A stretch of 64,000 nucleotides of DNA from Candidatus Peribacteria bacterium (GTDB lineage: Bacteria; Patescibacteriota; Gracilibacteria; UBA1369; LOWO2-01-FULL-3): the NCBI GenBank assembly GCA_943356465.1, contig CALREX010000004.1, forward strand, positions 1-64,000. The letters run 5' to 3'. Below are positions 35,754 to 43,700 of this stretch, one piece after another (position 1 is the stretch's first letter; the number at the start of each line of letters is the position of its first letter). The position numbers were made by a program, and so were the translations under genes. Below the pieces are notes generated by a model that saw only the letters and a list, made by a program, of their open reading frames with translations, made no database searches and was not told the origin of the DNA.

Positions 35754-36995
35754 TTAAATTTTCCAGTTTGCCTTAATAGCAGCCTCAACACGTGCAATAG
35801 CAGTGATGAAAGCGGCCTCTCTAAATGTACAATTATATTTAGCTTTATTGCCTTTCACATCATTCCAAGCTTTTACCATGATATCTTTAAGCTTTGCATT
35901 AACCTCATCTGTTTCCCAATATTTATCATCGGCATTTTGTAACATTTCAAACCAGCTGACAGTAACACCACCTGCATTCGCAAGAATATCAGGGATAACA
36001 GGGATATTTCTATTAGCCAAAATTTCATCAGCTTCCGGCATTGTTGGGCCATTTGCAAGTTCAAGAACAAGCTTAGCTTTTACCTGGTCTGCATTTCCTT
36101 TAGTTAATTGATTTTCAAGTGCGGCAAGGATCAAAATATCGCAGTCCTGTACAAGCAATTCTTCATTTGTAATAGCTTTTGCACTTCCTCCTTCAAACGC
36201 ATGAACAGTTCCTTTTTCAGCTTTGCATGCAGTCAATGCAGCAAAATCAAGTCCGTCAGTACAATAAACACCACCTTGTGAATCTGAAGTTCCAACAAGT
36301 TTGTATCCTTCAGCTGTAAGAAGTTCAATCATTATGCTTCCTGCATTTCCAAATCCTTGAACAATGATTTTGACATCAGATGGATTTAACCCATTTTCTT
36401 TAGCATATTCATTCAAAACATAAGTTCCTCCCTGTGCAGTAGCCTTGTCTCTTCCCTTGCTTCCACCATTTTCCAAAGGTTTTCCTGTGACAACACCTTT
36501 TGCATCATGTCCGACAAATTTTGAATACTCGTCAGCGATCCATGACATAATTTTTGGAGTTGTGTTTACGTCCGGAGCTGGAACGTCAGTCTTAGGTCCG
36601 ATAACAGGAGCAATAAGTCTGATGTAAGCCCTTGTAAGTCTCTCTAGTTCTCCTTCTGAAAGCTCTTTTGGATTAACAATAATTCCCCCTTTTCCTCCTC
36701 CAAGCGGAATTCCAACAACTGAACATTTTATAGTCATCCAAGCCGAAAGGGCCATAACTTCACCGAAATCAACTTGTTGGTGATATCTGATTCCTCCTTT
36801 GAAAGGTCCGCATGCATTGTTGTGTTGAACCCTGAAACCGGTGAACATTCTAAGACTTCCATTGTCCATTCGCACAGGAATATTTACCTCAACTTTTCTC
36901 ATAGGATTCGACAAAATCATCGCAATATCCTTATCTAGATTCATGATGTCAGAAGCCCTTTTTATCTGAGCAAGGGTATTTTCAAAAAGAGACAT
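35754..36995 (-). CDS. gdhA: Glutamate dehydrogenase
   Basis: The 413-residue enzyme interconverts glutamate and 2-oxoglutarate + NH3. Visible are the substrate-binding stretch GPFKGGIRYH and the catalytic segment MTIKCSVVGIPLGGGKGGI with the key Lys, then PAPDVNT and the nucleotide-binding QGFGNAGS. It has the size of hexameric glutamate dehydrogenases of the archaeal/Gram-positive type. It heads a two-gene run with ppdK; a sigma-70 promoter is visible upstream. Confidence 0.96.
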   Translation of the reverse strand: MSLFENTLAQIKRASDIMNLDKDIAMILSNPMRKVEVNIPVRMDNGSLRMFTGFRVQHNNACGPFKGGIRYHQQVDFGEVMALSAWMTIKCSVVGIPLGGGKGGIIVNPKELSEGELERLTRAYIRLIAPVIGPKTDVPAPDVNTTPKIMSWIADEYSKFVGHDAKGVVTGKPLENGGSKGRDKATAQGGTYVLNEYAKENGLNPSDVKIIVQGFGNAGSIMIELLTAEGYKLVGTSDSQGGVYCTDGLDFAALTACKAEKGTVHAFEGGSAKAITNEELLVQDCDILILAALENQLTKGNADQVKAKLVLELANGPTMPEADEILANRNIPVIPDILANAGGVTVSWFEMLQNADDKYWETDEVNAKLKDIMVKAWNDVKGNKAKYNCTFREAAFITAIARVEAAIKANWKI

Positions 36996-37026
36996 AAATA
37001 AAATTTGTTAATATATTTGTGGCGCA

Positions 37027-37054
37027 ATTCTATTCTAGCCAGCAAAAAATTCAA
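37027..37054 (-). promoter_or_regulatory. gdhA-ppdK promoter
   Basis: On the minus strand TTGAAT (-35, plus 37049-37054) and TAGAAT (-10, plus 37027-37032) are 16 bp apart, with the gdhA ATG about 30 nt downstream of the -10. No Shine-Dalgarno sequence is obvious. Confidence 0.6.
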
Positions 37055-37105
37055 CAAATATCGGTTGCGGACATATAGCTTTTTGTGGTGTCGAAATTGA
37101 AAAAA

Positions 37106-37585
37106 CTATTTCCAAATCTGATACCAGCTCTTCTTCGGTGCTTGCAGAAGATTTAACTGATTTTCCAGAACAACAATTTTCTCCTGAAAAGAGGTAATAA
37201 GCCGTAGAAAATTTTGTCTTTCCTCGGAATGTTGATTCAAAAGTCTTTCCATCGTCTGCGAAAAATTTCTAAAATCATTTGCGGAAATATATACTTTGTC
37301 TTCATTCTCCTCCGTTTCTGCAAACTTTATAAATGATTTAACTTTTTTATTTGTAACTCCACTGATATCGCTCGAAGGAATATCTGCTTTAGCGCTTGTG
37401 GCCGGAGAAGTTTTCATTCCGTAAAATTCACAGAAAGAATCCTTTTCAATAAGATAATTAAAACCTTGAGCCGATAATTGACTCTAAATTCTTAATTTTT
37501 TGGACTTAATAGCACGTCTGATAGTTTGAATGGATTTAAGCGATAAATCCGCAGCTTCTTGTATGCTTATAAATTCTTTTTCCAT
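37106..37585 (-). pseudogene. HTH/excisionase-like gene split by one in-frame TAG
   Basis: From the ATG at 37585 the frame reads MEKEFISIQEAADLSLK and continues as a MerR/excisionase-type helix-turn-helix for 33 residues, then meets TAG at 37484-37486. The same frame then continues without interruption (SQLSAQGFNYLIEKDSF...) into a 103-codon segment that can also start at the internal ATG at 37417 and ends in a coiled coil (residues about 70-145 of the whole). Apart from the TAG the frame is open for 159 residues and the two halves join naturally. It is a recent nonsense mutation, a readthrough site or a sequencing error. An inverted repeat lies just upstream (37593-37621). Confidence 0.75.
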
Positions 37586-37592
37586 AGGTAGG

Positions 37593-37621
37593 TTGAGTAA
37601 TCAATTTTTTTGACTACTCAA
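37593..37621 (-). promoter_or_regulatory. Inverted repeat at the start of the HTH gene
   Basis: TTGAGTAGTCAA and TTGATTACTCAA (minus strand) are 12-base arms with one mismatch around five A. They lie 8 bases before the ATG and directly after a TATATT-like -10 (plus 37622-37627). The position suits an autoregulatory operator. Confidence 0.5.
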
Positions 37622-37660
37622 AATATAATGGATTTAAACCCAAACACAAAATATATTATT

Positions 37661-38494
37661 TTATTTGAAATTGACAGAACTCTCCGCTCTTTTCTTTCCA
37701 TGTTTAAAGGCAAAGAAAAGAGATAAAATAACTATTCCAAGAAAAAAAATATTTTTCAAGAAATCAAAATTTTCAAAAACGCTCGCTATACCTTTTGAAA
37801 GAGTATTTTTTTCAAGTAGATCTACCTCTGAATTTTCAAATTTTACATTCTTTATTTTCTCTACACCTTTGTCTATTGTGGAAATATTTCCATTCAAAAA
37901 ATAAAAAAGAGTTTTAGAAGTCTTACTAATAGGTGGATTATCAGAATATTGGCTTTCATCTGTGGTGATTTTTGATCCGGCCATCATTGCGTAATCAGAA
38001 ATTTTGAAATAAAAATCTACAATTTTTCCTCCTTGAGTTGGAAACATATCACCTTTTTTCAAAGTTTCTCCAAAATAAATTATATTTTTTTGAGGAGCAT
38101 CTTTTACAAGATAGAAAGGTTTACCTCCATTTTCCAAAAAATCACCTGCCTCATATTTCACAAAAGAAAGTTTTTCTTTGTCATACTTGAAATGGAAGGA
38201 AACGCCTATCACAGGTGAAAAGACATCTTTCGCATATACGGAAATTTTCAGTAAATTATTTTTTTCAAAATTTTTCTCAATAAAAATTCGGCCATTTTTT
38301 GAAATAGATTCTTTTGAAACATCAGGCAAATTATCACTTCCCATTGAAGAATTTATAAAGTTTTCACCACCTATGTCAACAAGAGTATCATCAATAACGT
38401 CAGCCACTCCGACGAAGTCAGACTCTCTTCCAATCCAAGAAAAAATTGCAAAAATAAGAGCAAAAATACCAACCAAGTTTCCAATTTTTTTCAT
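37661..38494 (-). CDS. Membrane-anchored cohesin-domain protein
   Basis: The 277-residue protein has an N-terminal signal/anchor (MKKIGNLVGIFALIFAIFSWIG), a single cohesin-like beta-sandwich (about 75-200; KNNLLKISVYAKDVFSPVIGVSFHFKYDKEKLSFVKYEAGDFL) and a C-terminal membrane helix followed by a basic tail (KHGKKRAESSVNFK). It could therefore display a cohesin on the cell surface. The gene upstream on the same strand (38568-40040) encodes a protein with a dockerin, the natural partner. Cohesin assignment rests on strand pattern and neighbours, not on a database match. Confidence 0.72.
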   Translation of the reverse strand: MKKIGNLVGIFALIFAIFSWIGRESDFVGVADVIDDTLVDIGGENFINSSMGSDNLPDVSKESISKNGRIFIEKNFEKNNLLKISVYAKDVFSPVIGVSFHFKYDKEKLSFVKYEAGDFLENGGKPFYLVKDAPQKNIIYFGETLKKGDMFPTQGGKIVDFYFKISDYAMMAGSKITTDESQYSDNPPISKTSKTLFYFLNGNISTIDKGVEKIKNVKFENSEVDLLEKNTLSKGIASVFENFDFLKNIFFLGIVILSLFFAFKHGKKRAESSVNFK

Positions 38495-38525
38495 TTTTTA
38501 AAGTATAAAATTATAAAATTATAAT

Positions 38526-38561
38526 CAGTGGAGAGGAATCTCTGTCGATTCCCCTCCACTG
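38526..38561 (-). terminator. Terminator after the dockerin gene
   Basis: CAGTGGAG-A-GGAATC and GATTCC-C-CTCCACTG form a 14-bp stem with one mismatch and loop TCTGTC. An AT-rich, T-containing stretch follows on the minus strand. It separates the dockerin gene from the cohesin gene. Confidence 0.7.
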
Positions 38562-38567
38562 GTTTAT

Positions 38568-40040
38568 CTAGTCTTTAAGCCCAAAATTAGCACCTATAAT
38601 AATCAAATCAGCGCCATCTATAATTCCGTCATAATTGAAATCTTTTAAAGCATCATATTCTTCATCTGCATATTCGCTGCCAAAAGATCTGGCAAGTTTT
38701 TCGATATCTTTTCCATCTATGCGATCACTTCTATCGCTGTCTCCTTTAAGTCCGCGGGTTTCAGTTCCGGAAATCGTAAATGCTTGGCTTGTTATGCCAT
38801 CTTTTATAGCAAAAACCTGATATGAGTATTCTATGCCTGTAACTATTTTTGAATTATCAATGTAAAAATTATCGCTTCCCTCCTTCAAAATTTTATACGC
38901 ACCAGTAACATCTTTTTTCTTCACAACATAAGTAGCACCTGCAATTGTGTCCCAAGTAAGCCCTAAACTATACCTTTCTTGTCCGGCCGAAATTTTCAAA
39001 TTTGCAATATTCAAAGAAATACTACTTCCGATATTTATAGTTGTACCTGTAAATTTTGTAGTCATGTCTCCAAGAGTGTCAGCCAAAAAACTGCTGGCTC
39101 CAAAAGATAAATCGGTCATTTTTACAGCTGTATTTTTTACTTTAAAAGTGAGATCCAAAAGTTTTCCACTGCCATCAATCCCTGTTGGTGGATTAACAAG
39201 TCTTGCATCGCCGACAATCAATGTTCCCTCAACTCCATTTTGAAGAGCTGCACTGAAAGAAGTTTCTTTTCCATCAGATTTCAAGAAAGAGGACTCTGTA
39301 GCCGCAACATAAGACAAAACAGCTGAGTCATAGTTTATTTCAAATCCATATCCATACAAGTCGACGGCATCTTTCGCATCAAGAGAAACAGTTAGATTTT
39401 CACCTATGTTTGCATTTTTGCCGGAAATTGAAACCTCTGGTCCATGGCCTGAATAAGCACTATTTGCACTGCCGGGAGTTCCCAAAATACTTCCGCCATT
39501 TCTTCCGATAGATCCGTTGGAAGACACAGCAGTCGCCCAATTTGCGGCACTATCGACTTTGACCAAAGGATCAATGCGTTCCATTGTTGCTTTGCTTGTG
39601 GCATTTCCAGCATACCATGCCCCACCGCTTATGTTCGCGCTATCCACAATGTTGCCAGCAGGATCTTTCAAGATCAATGCATCTCCTGCATTCGCAAGAG
39701 AAACGCCTGTCACAGCGCCGGCAGTAAGATTTTTTATACTATCTTCATTATCTTCTACCAAAAAATATCCATGTGCAGCGATTTTTCCGGAATGGATTAT
39801 ATATTTTGTCGTAACATCATCTTCAATAAACCATCCGCTCAAATCAACTTCCTGAGAAGTTGGATTATAAAGTTCAATCCATTCATCATTAGAATCATCG
39901 CTCGTACCCGCCCATGCGACCTCGTTGATCACGACATCGCCAAGTGTAGCCGCAAAACTTGTTATGCCCTTTACTATCAGAATTGAAGAGGCAAGACAAA
40001 GAAGCGCAGTCAAAGTAAGAAATTTTTTTAAACTTTCCAT
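38568..40040 (-). CDS. Secreted lamin-tail + cohesin-like + dockerin protein
   Basis: Starting at 40040 (MESLKKFLTLTALLC) the 490-residue protein has a signal peptide ending SFA, then a lamin-tail domain (about 35-150; VVINEVAWAGTS and WIELYNPTSQEVDLSGWFIED). A cohesin-like domain (about 210-345; VSISGKNANIGENLTVSLDA) and an FnIII-like module follow. The type-I dockerin at the C-terminus has two calcium loops: GDSDRSDRIDGKDIEKL and DFNYDGIIDGADLIIIG. Carrying both a cohesin and a dockerin it could polymerise or dock on the membrane cohesin next door. An upstream ATG at 40088 gives a non-signal leader and was rejected. Confidence 0.82.
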   Translation of the reverse strand: MESLKKFLTLTALLCLASSILIVKGITSFAATLGDVVINEVAWAGTSDDSNDEWIELYNPTSQEVDLSGWFIEDDVTTKYIIHSGKIAAHGYFLVEDNEDSIKNLTAGAVTGVSLANAGDALILKDPAGNIVDSANISGGAWYAGNATSKATMERIDPLVKVDSAANWATAVSSNGSIGRNGGSILGTPGSANSAYSGHGPEVSISGKNANIGENLTVSLDAKDAVDLYGYGFEINYDSAVLSYVAATESSFLKSDGKETSFSAALQNGVEGTLIVGDARLVNPPTGIDGSGKLLDLTFKVKNTAVKMTDLSFGASSFLADTLGDMTTKFTGTTINIGSSISLNIANLKISAGQERYSLGLTWDTIAGATYVVKKKDVTGAYKILKEGSDNFYIDNSKIVTGIEYSYQVFAIKDGITSQAFTISGTETRGLKGDSDRSDRIDGKDIEKLARSFGSEYADEEYDALKDFNYDGIIDGADLIIIGANFGLKD

Positions 40041-40068
40041 AGGATTTTGGTTAAATATTTTTTTAAAC

Positions 40069-40084
40069 TCTTTTCGCGAAAAGA
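40069..40084. promoter_or_regulatory. Perfect 16-bp palindrome in the dockerin gene leader
   Basis: TCTTTTCGCGAAAAGA lies between the AT-rich motif (40106-40129) and the ATG at 40040. It could be an operator or a small RNA hairpin; it has no T-run of its own. Confidence 0.4.
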
Positions 40085-40105
40085 ACAACCGCAGAGTAAC
40101 AGGTG

Positions 40106-40129
40106 GATATTAAATTTTCGTTAAAAAAA
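40106..40129 (-). promoter_or_regulatory. 24-bp AT-rich motif upstream of the dockerin gene
   Basis: All 24 bases are identical to 29987-30010 and in the same orientation relative to the downstream gene. The motif ends 66 nt before the ATG at 40040. Confidence 0.5.
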
Positions 40130-40207
40130 GATTAAAAAAATCTAAAAACAACAAAAACAATTTGCAAAAAATAAAAAACCATCGACAAATATACAAAATA
40201 CAAATAA

Positions 40208-41023
40208 CTATTTTTCTGCAGAAATTTTCTCTAAAACATTCTTAAATCCAATAAATCCCTCTCGGTTATCTATCCTCAATCTAGGCAAAGTTAACATGTT
40301 ATCTTTACTCAAATCCGCTTCGCCTTCATGTGTCGTTAAAGCGATTTTATAGCCATTTTGCTGTAAAATTTTTATTGCAGCATCATTATATTTTCCGGAA
40401 GGATAAACAAACGCCATAGGTTCTATGTCGAAATTATTTTTCAAAAAATCACGCGCATCGACTACTTGAGCTAAAAGCTCAGCTCCACTGATTTTGCTCA
40501 TATCCAAATGACTTTTTGTGTGAGATGTGATTTCAATTCCAACCTCTATGCAAGCCTTTATTTGCTCTTTTGTCATATGTTCATGTGCGCCGACCATTCC
40601 GGTAATTACCGCATCAGAAGCCGTAAATCCATATTTTTGCAAAATCGGAAGTGCAGTCGTATAAAAATCTTCAAGTCCGTCATCAAAACTCAAAACTATA
40701 GATTTTTTAGGCACTTTACCGGCAATAAGATCGCTCAAATGAAGAGTCGTATATCCATTATCTTTTAGATATTTCATCTGTTTTTCAAAATCTCTGGGAT
40801 TGATCGAAAGCCTCCATCCCAAGCCATCTTTTTTCTCGTCTACGTCGCGTACGTAGTGATACATTATTATCGGTACTTTAGTCACAAGATCTTTTGAAAC
40901 AGCAACTTCAGTATTTTTCTGAACAGTAGAAATTTCAGTTTTGACATTGTTAGTTTTCTCTCCACCACAAGCGGAAAAAAGAACCAAACAAAATGCCAAT
41001 AAAATCAATAAATATTTTTTCAT
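40208..41023 (-). CDS. Polysaccharide deacetylase lipoprotein
   Basis: With the start at 41023 (MKKYLLILLAFCLVLFSAC) the product is a lipoprotein with lipobox FSAC and a NodB/CE4 deacetylase domain. CE4 motifs: IVLSFDDGLEDFY (catalytic DD) and the metal-binding SHTKSHLDM. The PMIMYH-like segment PIIMYHYVRD before the core is common in this family. The domain removes N-acetyl groups from cell-wall or exopolysaccharide amino sugars. It fits with the nearby GH114-like protein and L,D-transpeptidase. Divergent from the Tudor-like lipoprotein gene. Confidence 0.9.
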   Translation of the reverse strand: MKKYLLILLAFCLVLFSACGGEKTNNVKTEISTVQKNTEVAVSKDLVTKVPIIMYHYVRDVDEKKDGLGWRLSINPRDFEKQMKYLKDNGYTTLHLSDLIAGKVPKKSIVLSFDDGLEDFYTTALPILQKYGFTASDAVITGMVGAHEHMTKEQIKACIEVGIEITSHTKSHLDMSKISGAELLAQVVDARDFLKNNFDIEPMAFVYPSGKYNDAAIKILQQNGYKIALTTHEGEADLSKDNMLTLPRLRIDNREGFIGFKNVLEKISAEK

Positions 41024-41030
41024 AAACTCA

Positions 41031-41039
41031 TGATATACT
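41031..41039 (+). promoter_or_regulatory. Extended -10 promoter TGATATACT
   Basis: This matches the extended -10 at 17852-17860 base for base. It lies 29 nt before the ATG of the small lipoprotein gene (41069). A second TATAAC hexamer lies closer to the ATG. Confidence 0.5.
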
Positions 41040-41068
41040 AAAGACAATAATTTTATAACTCAATTTCT

Positions 41069-41479
41069 ATGAGGAACAAAATTCTGATTTCTCTCGTTGC
41101 GATGTCGTCAATTTTGATGATTTTTGCAGCCGGTTGCGGACCAAAAGTACCTGCGCCAATCAAGGCTGGAGATGCAGTAATGGCTCTTTGGTCAGGAAGC
41201 TCATGGTATCTTGGAACAGCAGATACAGCTTGTGCAACAGGTCTAAATGTAAAATGGGCTGATGGTTCATCTGCATCATGTGTTGCTACAGCAAGCATAG
41301 TACATGAGGTGGTTGCTACAAAAGATACAGCAGTCGTTGGAGCAAATGTCTACGCAAAATGGTACGGCTCAGCTTTCTACAAAGCTAAAGTCACAGCTAT
41401 AAATGGAGACAAATACAGTGTCCAATACGACGATGGAAGCAAAAAAGATGATCTGACTCTTGCAGATCTTCGCATGTAA
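41069..41479 (+). CDS. Small lipoprotein with paired Tudor/agenet-like domains
   Basis: The 136-residue protein has a signal peptide and lipobox FAAGC, so it is lipid-anchored outside. The mature part has two similar 50-residue beta-barrel units: GDAVMALWSGSSWYLGTADT...VKWADGS and GANVYAKWYGSAFYKAKVTA...VQYDDGS. The W-Y-x-G/A-x-V pattern resembles Tudor or agenet folds. Ligand unknown; an extracellular Tudor pair might bind peptides or polymer. A bidirectional terminator follows. Confidence 0.8.
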   Translation: MRNKILISLVAMSSILMIFAAGCGPKVPAPIKAGDAVMALWSGSSWYLGTADTACATGLNVKWADGSSASCVATASIVHEVVATKDTAVVGANVYAKWYGSAFYKAKVTAINGDKYSVQYDDGSKKDDLTLADLRM

Positions 41480-41502
41480 TCCACGAAATCAAAAGCAAAA
41501 AT

Positions 41503-41531
41503 AAAAGGCCTCTGAGTAATCAGGGGCTTTT
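41503..41531. terminator. Bidirectional terminator
   Basis: AAAAGGCCTCTGA and TCAGGGGCTTTT form an imperfect stem with loop GTAA and T-runs on either strand. It serves the lipoprotein gene (plus) and tRNA-Lys (minus). Confidence 0.75.
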
Positions 41532-41541
41532 ATATGTATTT

Positions 41542-41617
41542 TGGTGGGGCGGCCGGGGGTCGAACCCGGGACCATCAGCTTAAAAGGCTGTTGCTCTACC
41601 GGCTGAGCTACCGCCCC
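41542..41617 (-). tRNA. tRNA-Lys (TTT), CCA encoded
   Basis: On the minus strand GGGGCGG pairs with CCGCCCC. The D-arm contains TAGCTCAG...GGTAGAGC. The anticodon loop CTTTTAA gives anticodon TTT (Lys). The T-arm CGGGTTCGACCCCCG, discriminator A and CCA follow. The 76-nt length is standard. Confidence 0.97.
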
Positions 41618-41672
41618 ATACAACGAAACCATTTTATTTATCTGAAGCCTTAAGTGCAATAGATTTTTTGCC

Positions 41673-42245
41673 CTACTCTCTCTTTGTATAAAGGCTGTGT
41701 ACTAAAAATGCTAGCGCAGGAAGAGAAAACCAGAGAGCGCTGTTATTTATTATTGATCTTATCAAAGCAGATTCATTGTAAACATCCCATAGGGCAGTTA
41801 CTGTGGTTTTTGGCTCCCCAAGGCCAATAAAAGATATTCCACTGACGAAAACAAGTACTGCGCTCACTATAAGTCCGGCACTCATGATTGCATAAACAAC
41901 GCTCAAAACAAAACGCACAGAGACAGATCTGTCATCGACGGTATCAACTTCAAAAGCTCCTTTTACAGCAAAAATAATCACAAATGCGATAAAAATCACC
42001 ACTTTTACAAGCACCATAGCTTCTTGCTCATTTCCAACAGCCGCAAATTTTAAAAGATTAGTAAACATCACAGAACCGCTCAAGTACTGCGAAAAAATAG
42101 TTCCACCTGCATCAGCTGCAATCATGGAAACGTATGTCCCGAGAATAATTTTTAGAGTGCTGTCGCGGCCAACAATAAAGCTGTACGCAACAATTACGAC
42201 AAAGAAAACAAGTACAAAAAGATCCCAGGAAAGAGTGATAGTCAT
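41673..42245 (-). CDS. Integral membrane protein, unknown function
   Basis: The 190-residue protein has about five hydrophobic helices; the opening SWDLFVLVFFVVIVAYSFIVGRDST is vaguely CvpA-like, but I would not assign that family. It starts about 55 nt after dnaJ on the same strand, which may place it in the dnaJ transcription unit. No enzymatic motif is seen. Confidence 0.7.
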   Translation of the reverse strand: MTITLSWDLFVLVFFVVIVAYSFIVGRDSTLKIILGTYVSMIAADAGGTIFSQYLSGSVMFTNLLKFAAVGNEQEAMVLVKVVIFIAFVIIFAVKGAFEVDTVDDRSVSVRFVLSVVYAIMSAGLIVSAVLVFVSGISFIGLGEPKTTVTALWDVYNESALIRSIINNSALWFSLPALAFLVHSLYTKRE

Positions 42246-42300
42246 AAGTAATGAGTGATTACAAAAGAAATTTTATACTAATGACAAAAAAAGTAAAGTG

Positions 42301-43452
42301 CTACCAAAAAAGTCCACCACTTTTCTTCGTATCAAGTCCTGCCTCAGCAGCAAGAGCAATATAAAGTTCGCGTTCTTTCTTCGATAATTTTTCCGGAATT
42401 TTTATTCGAATTTTCACATAGTGATCGCCGGCTTGCCCGTTCGATCTTTTTACTCCCTCTCCTGAAATTTTAAAAACTTTTGAGTCGCTTGTTCCTGCAG
42501 GAATTTTTATGGTTTTTTCTCCATGAATTGTTGGAACAGAAATTTCATCACCCAAAACGGCTTGTATAAGGTGTATTTCAGTCTCACCATGAATATCTAA
42601 ACCATCTCTTATGAATTTCTTGCTTTGCTCGACAACAAGTAAAATGTATAAATCTCCACTTAACCCGTTTTTTATACCGCCCTCGCCTTTTCCGGCCAAT
42701 TTAAGTGTTGATCCATTGTCTACGCCTGCCGGAATTTTTACTTTTACACGTTCTTTCACTCGCACTCGTGTAGTTCCATGACACACAGAACACAATTTTT
42801 CAGGATGTTTACCTTCACCGTTACATTCATCGCATATATTGGAAGTAGCCATTTGTCCCAAAATTGTATTTCGAATTGACCTTATTTCTCCTGTTCCGTT
42901 ACATGCCTTACACGTCACAATGCTACTTCCAGGCTCAGCTCCACGTCCATCACAATGCTGACACACATCGGATTTTGTAATCTCAAGTTCTTTTTCACAT
43001 CCGAAAACAGCATCATCAAAAGATATTTTTACATTAGCTTCGATATCATTTCCACGTATAGGCCCTGATCTTTTTGATCGCTTGGACCTTCCGCTCGAAG
43101 CTCCTCCACCAAAAAATGATTCAAATATATCTGCAAATCCACCTGACCCATTTCCAAAATCAAAATTCATTCCATTAAAATCAAATCCTCCTGATTGCGC
43201 TCCACCACTGCCACCGCCAAATCCATTTCTTGGCCCTGCGCTGCCAAAAGTATCATATTGTTGTCGTTTTTGTTTGTCTGACAAAACTTCATAGGCGACA
43301 TTTATTTCTTTGAATTTTTGCTCTGAGTCTTTGTCGCCCTTATGCTTGTCAGGATGATACTTAAGGGCGGATTTTCGGTATGCAGATTTTATCTCCGCAT
43401 CAGTAGCGGTTTTTGAAACTCCCAAAATTTCATAAAGATTTTTTTCTGCCAT
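42301..43452 (-). CDS. dnaJ: Chaperone protein DnaJ
   Basis: The start at 43452 (MAEKNLYEILGVSKTATDAE) is the family N-terminus; an in-frame extension to 43503 adds MLDKIFSKMYNQLVKKF, without similarity. The 383-residue co-chaperone has the J domain with HPD (KYHPDKHKG), a Gly/Phe-rich linker, and four zinc-finger repeats (CQHCDGRG, CKACNGTG, CDECNGEG and CSVCHGTT). The last repeat lacks the final Gly of CxxCxGxG. Two C-terminal substrate-binding barrels follow. dnaK and grpE are not in the window. Confidence 0.96.
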   Translation of the reverse strand: MAEKNLYEILGVSKTATDAEIKSAYRKSALKYHPDKHKGDKDSEQKFKEINVAYEVLSDKQKRQQYDTFGSAGPRNGFGGGSGGAQSGGFDFNGMNFDFGNGSGGFADIFESFFGGGASSGRSKRSKRSGPIRGNDIEANVKISFDDAVFGCEKELEITKSDVCQHCDGRGAEPGSSIVTCKACNGTGEIRSIRNTILGQMATSNICDECNGEGKHPEKLCSVCHGTTRVRVKERVKVKIPAGVDNGSTLKLAGKGEGGIKNGLSGDLYILLVVEQSKKFIRDGLDIHGETEIHLIQAVLGDEISVPTIHGEKTIKIPAGTSDSKVFKISGEGVKRSNGQAGDHYVKIRIKIPEKLSKKERELYIALAAEAGLDTKKSGGLFW

Positions 43453-43682
43453 AAATTTTTTTACCAATTGATTATACATTTTACTAAAAATCTTGTCTAG
43501 CACTCTATTGTTTAAAGTGCCAGCTAAAAATGTATACTCGAAAAAACTCGACCAGAAAGGCGCGAATTACGAAACGACTACACGATATGTCAGCATGAAA
43601 CATTTGAAAAATAAAGACTTAAGAATAGAATCAAAACAATATTGGCTCAAAAAAATAACTCTTTTTACAAGCCAAAACCTCA

Positions 43683-43688
43683 TATAAT
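43683..43688 (+). promoter_or_regulatory. -10 element of the giant SLH gene
   Basis: TATAAT ends 12 bases before the ATG at 43701, predicting a leader of only about five bases. No convincing -35 is seen at 17 bp. Confidence 0.45.
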
Positions 43689-43700
43689 TAACCAACGCAT

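Noticed and set aside
43493-43687. Open frame of 64 codons between dnaJ and the giant SLH gene
   Set aside because: No family resemblance, overlaps the region upstream of dnaJ and contains the likely promoter of the SLH gene.
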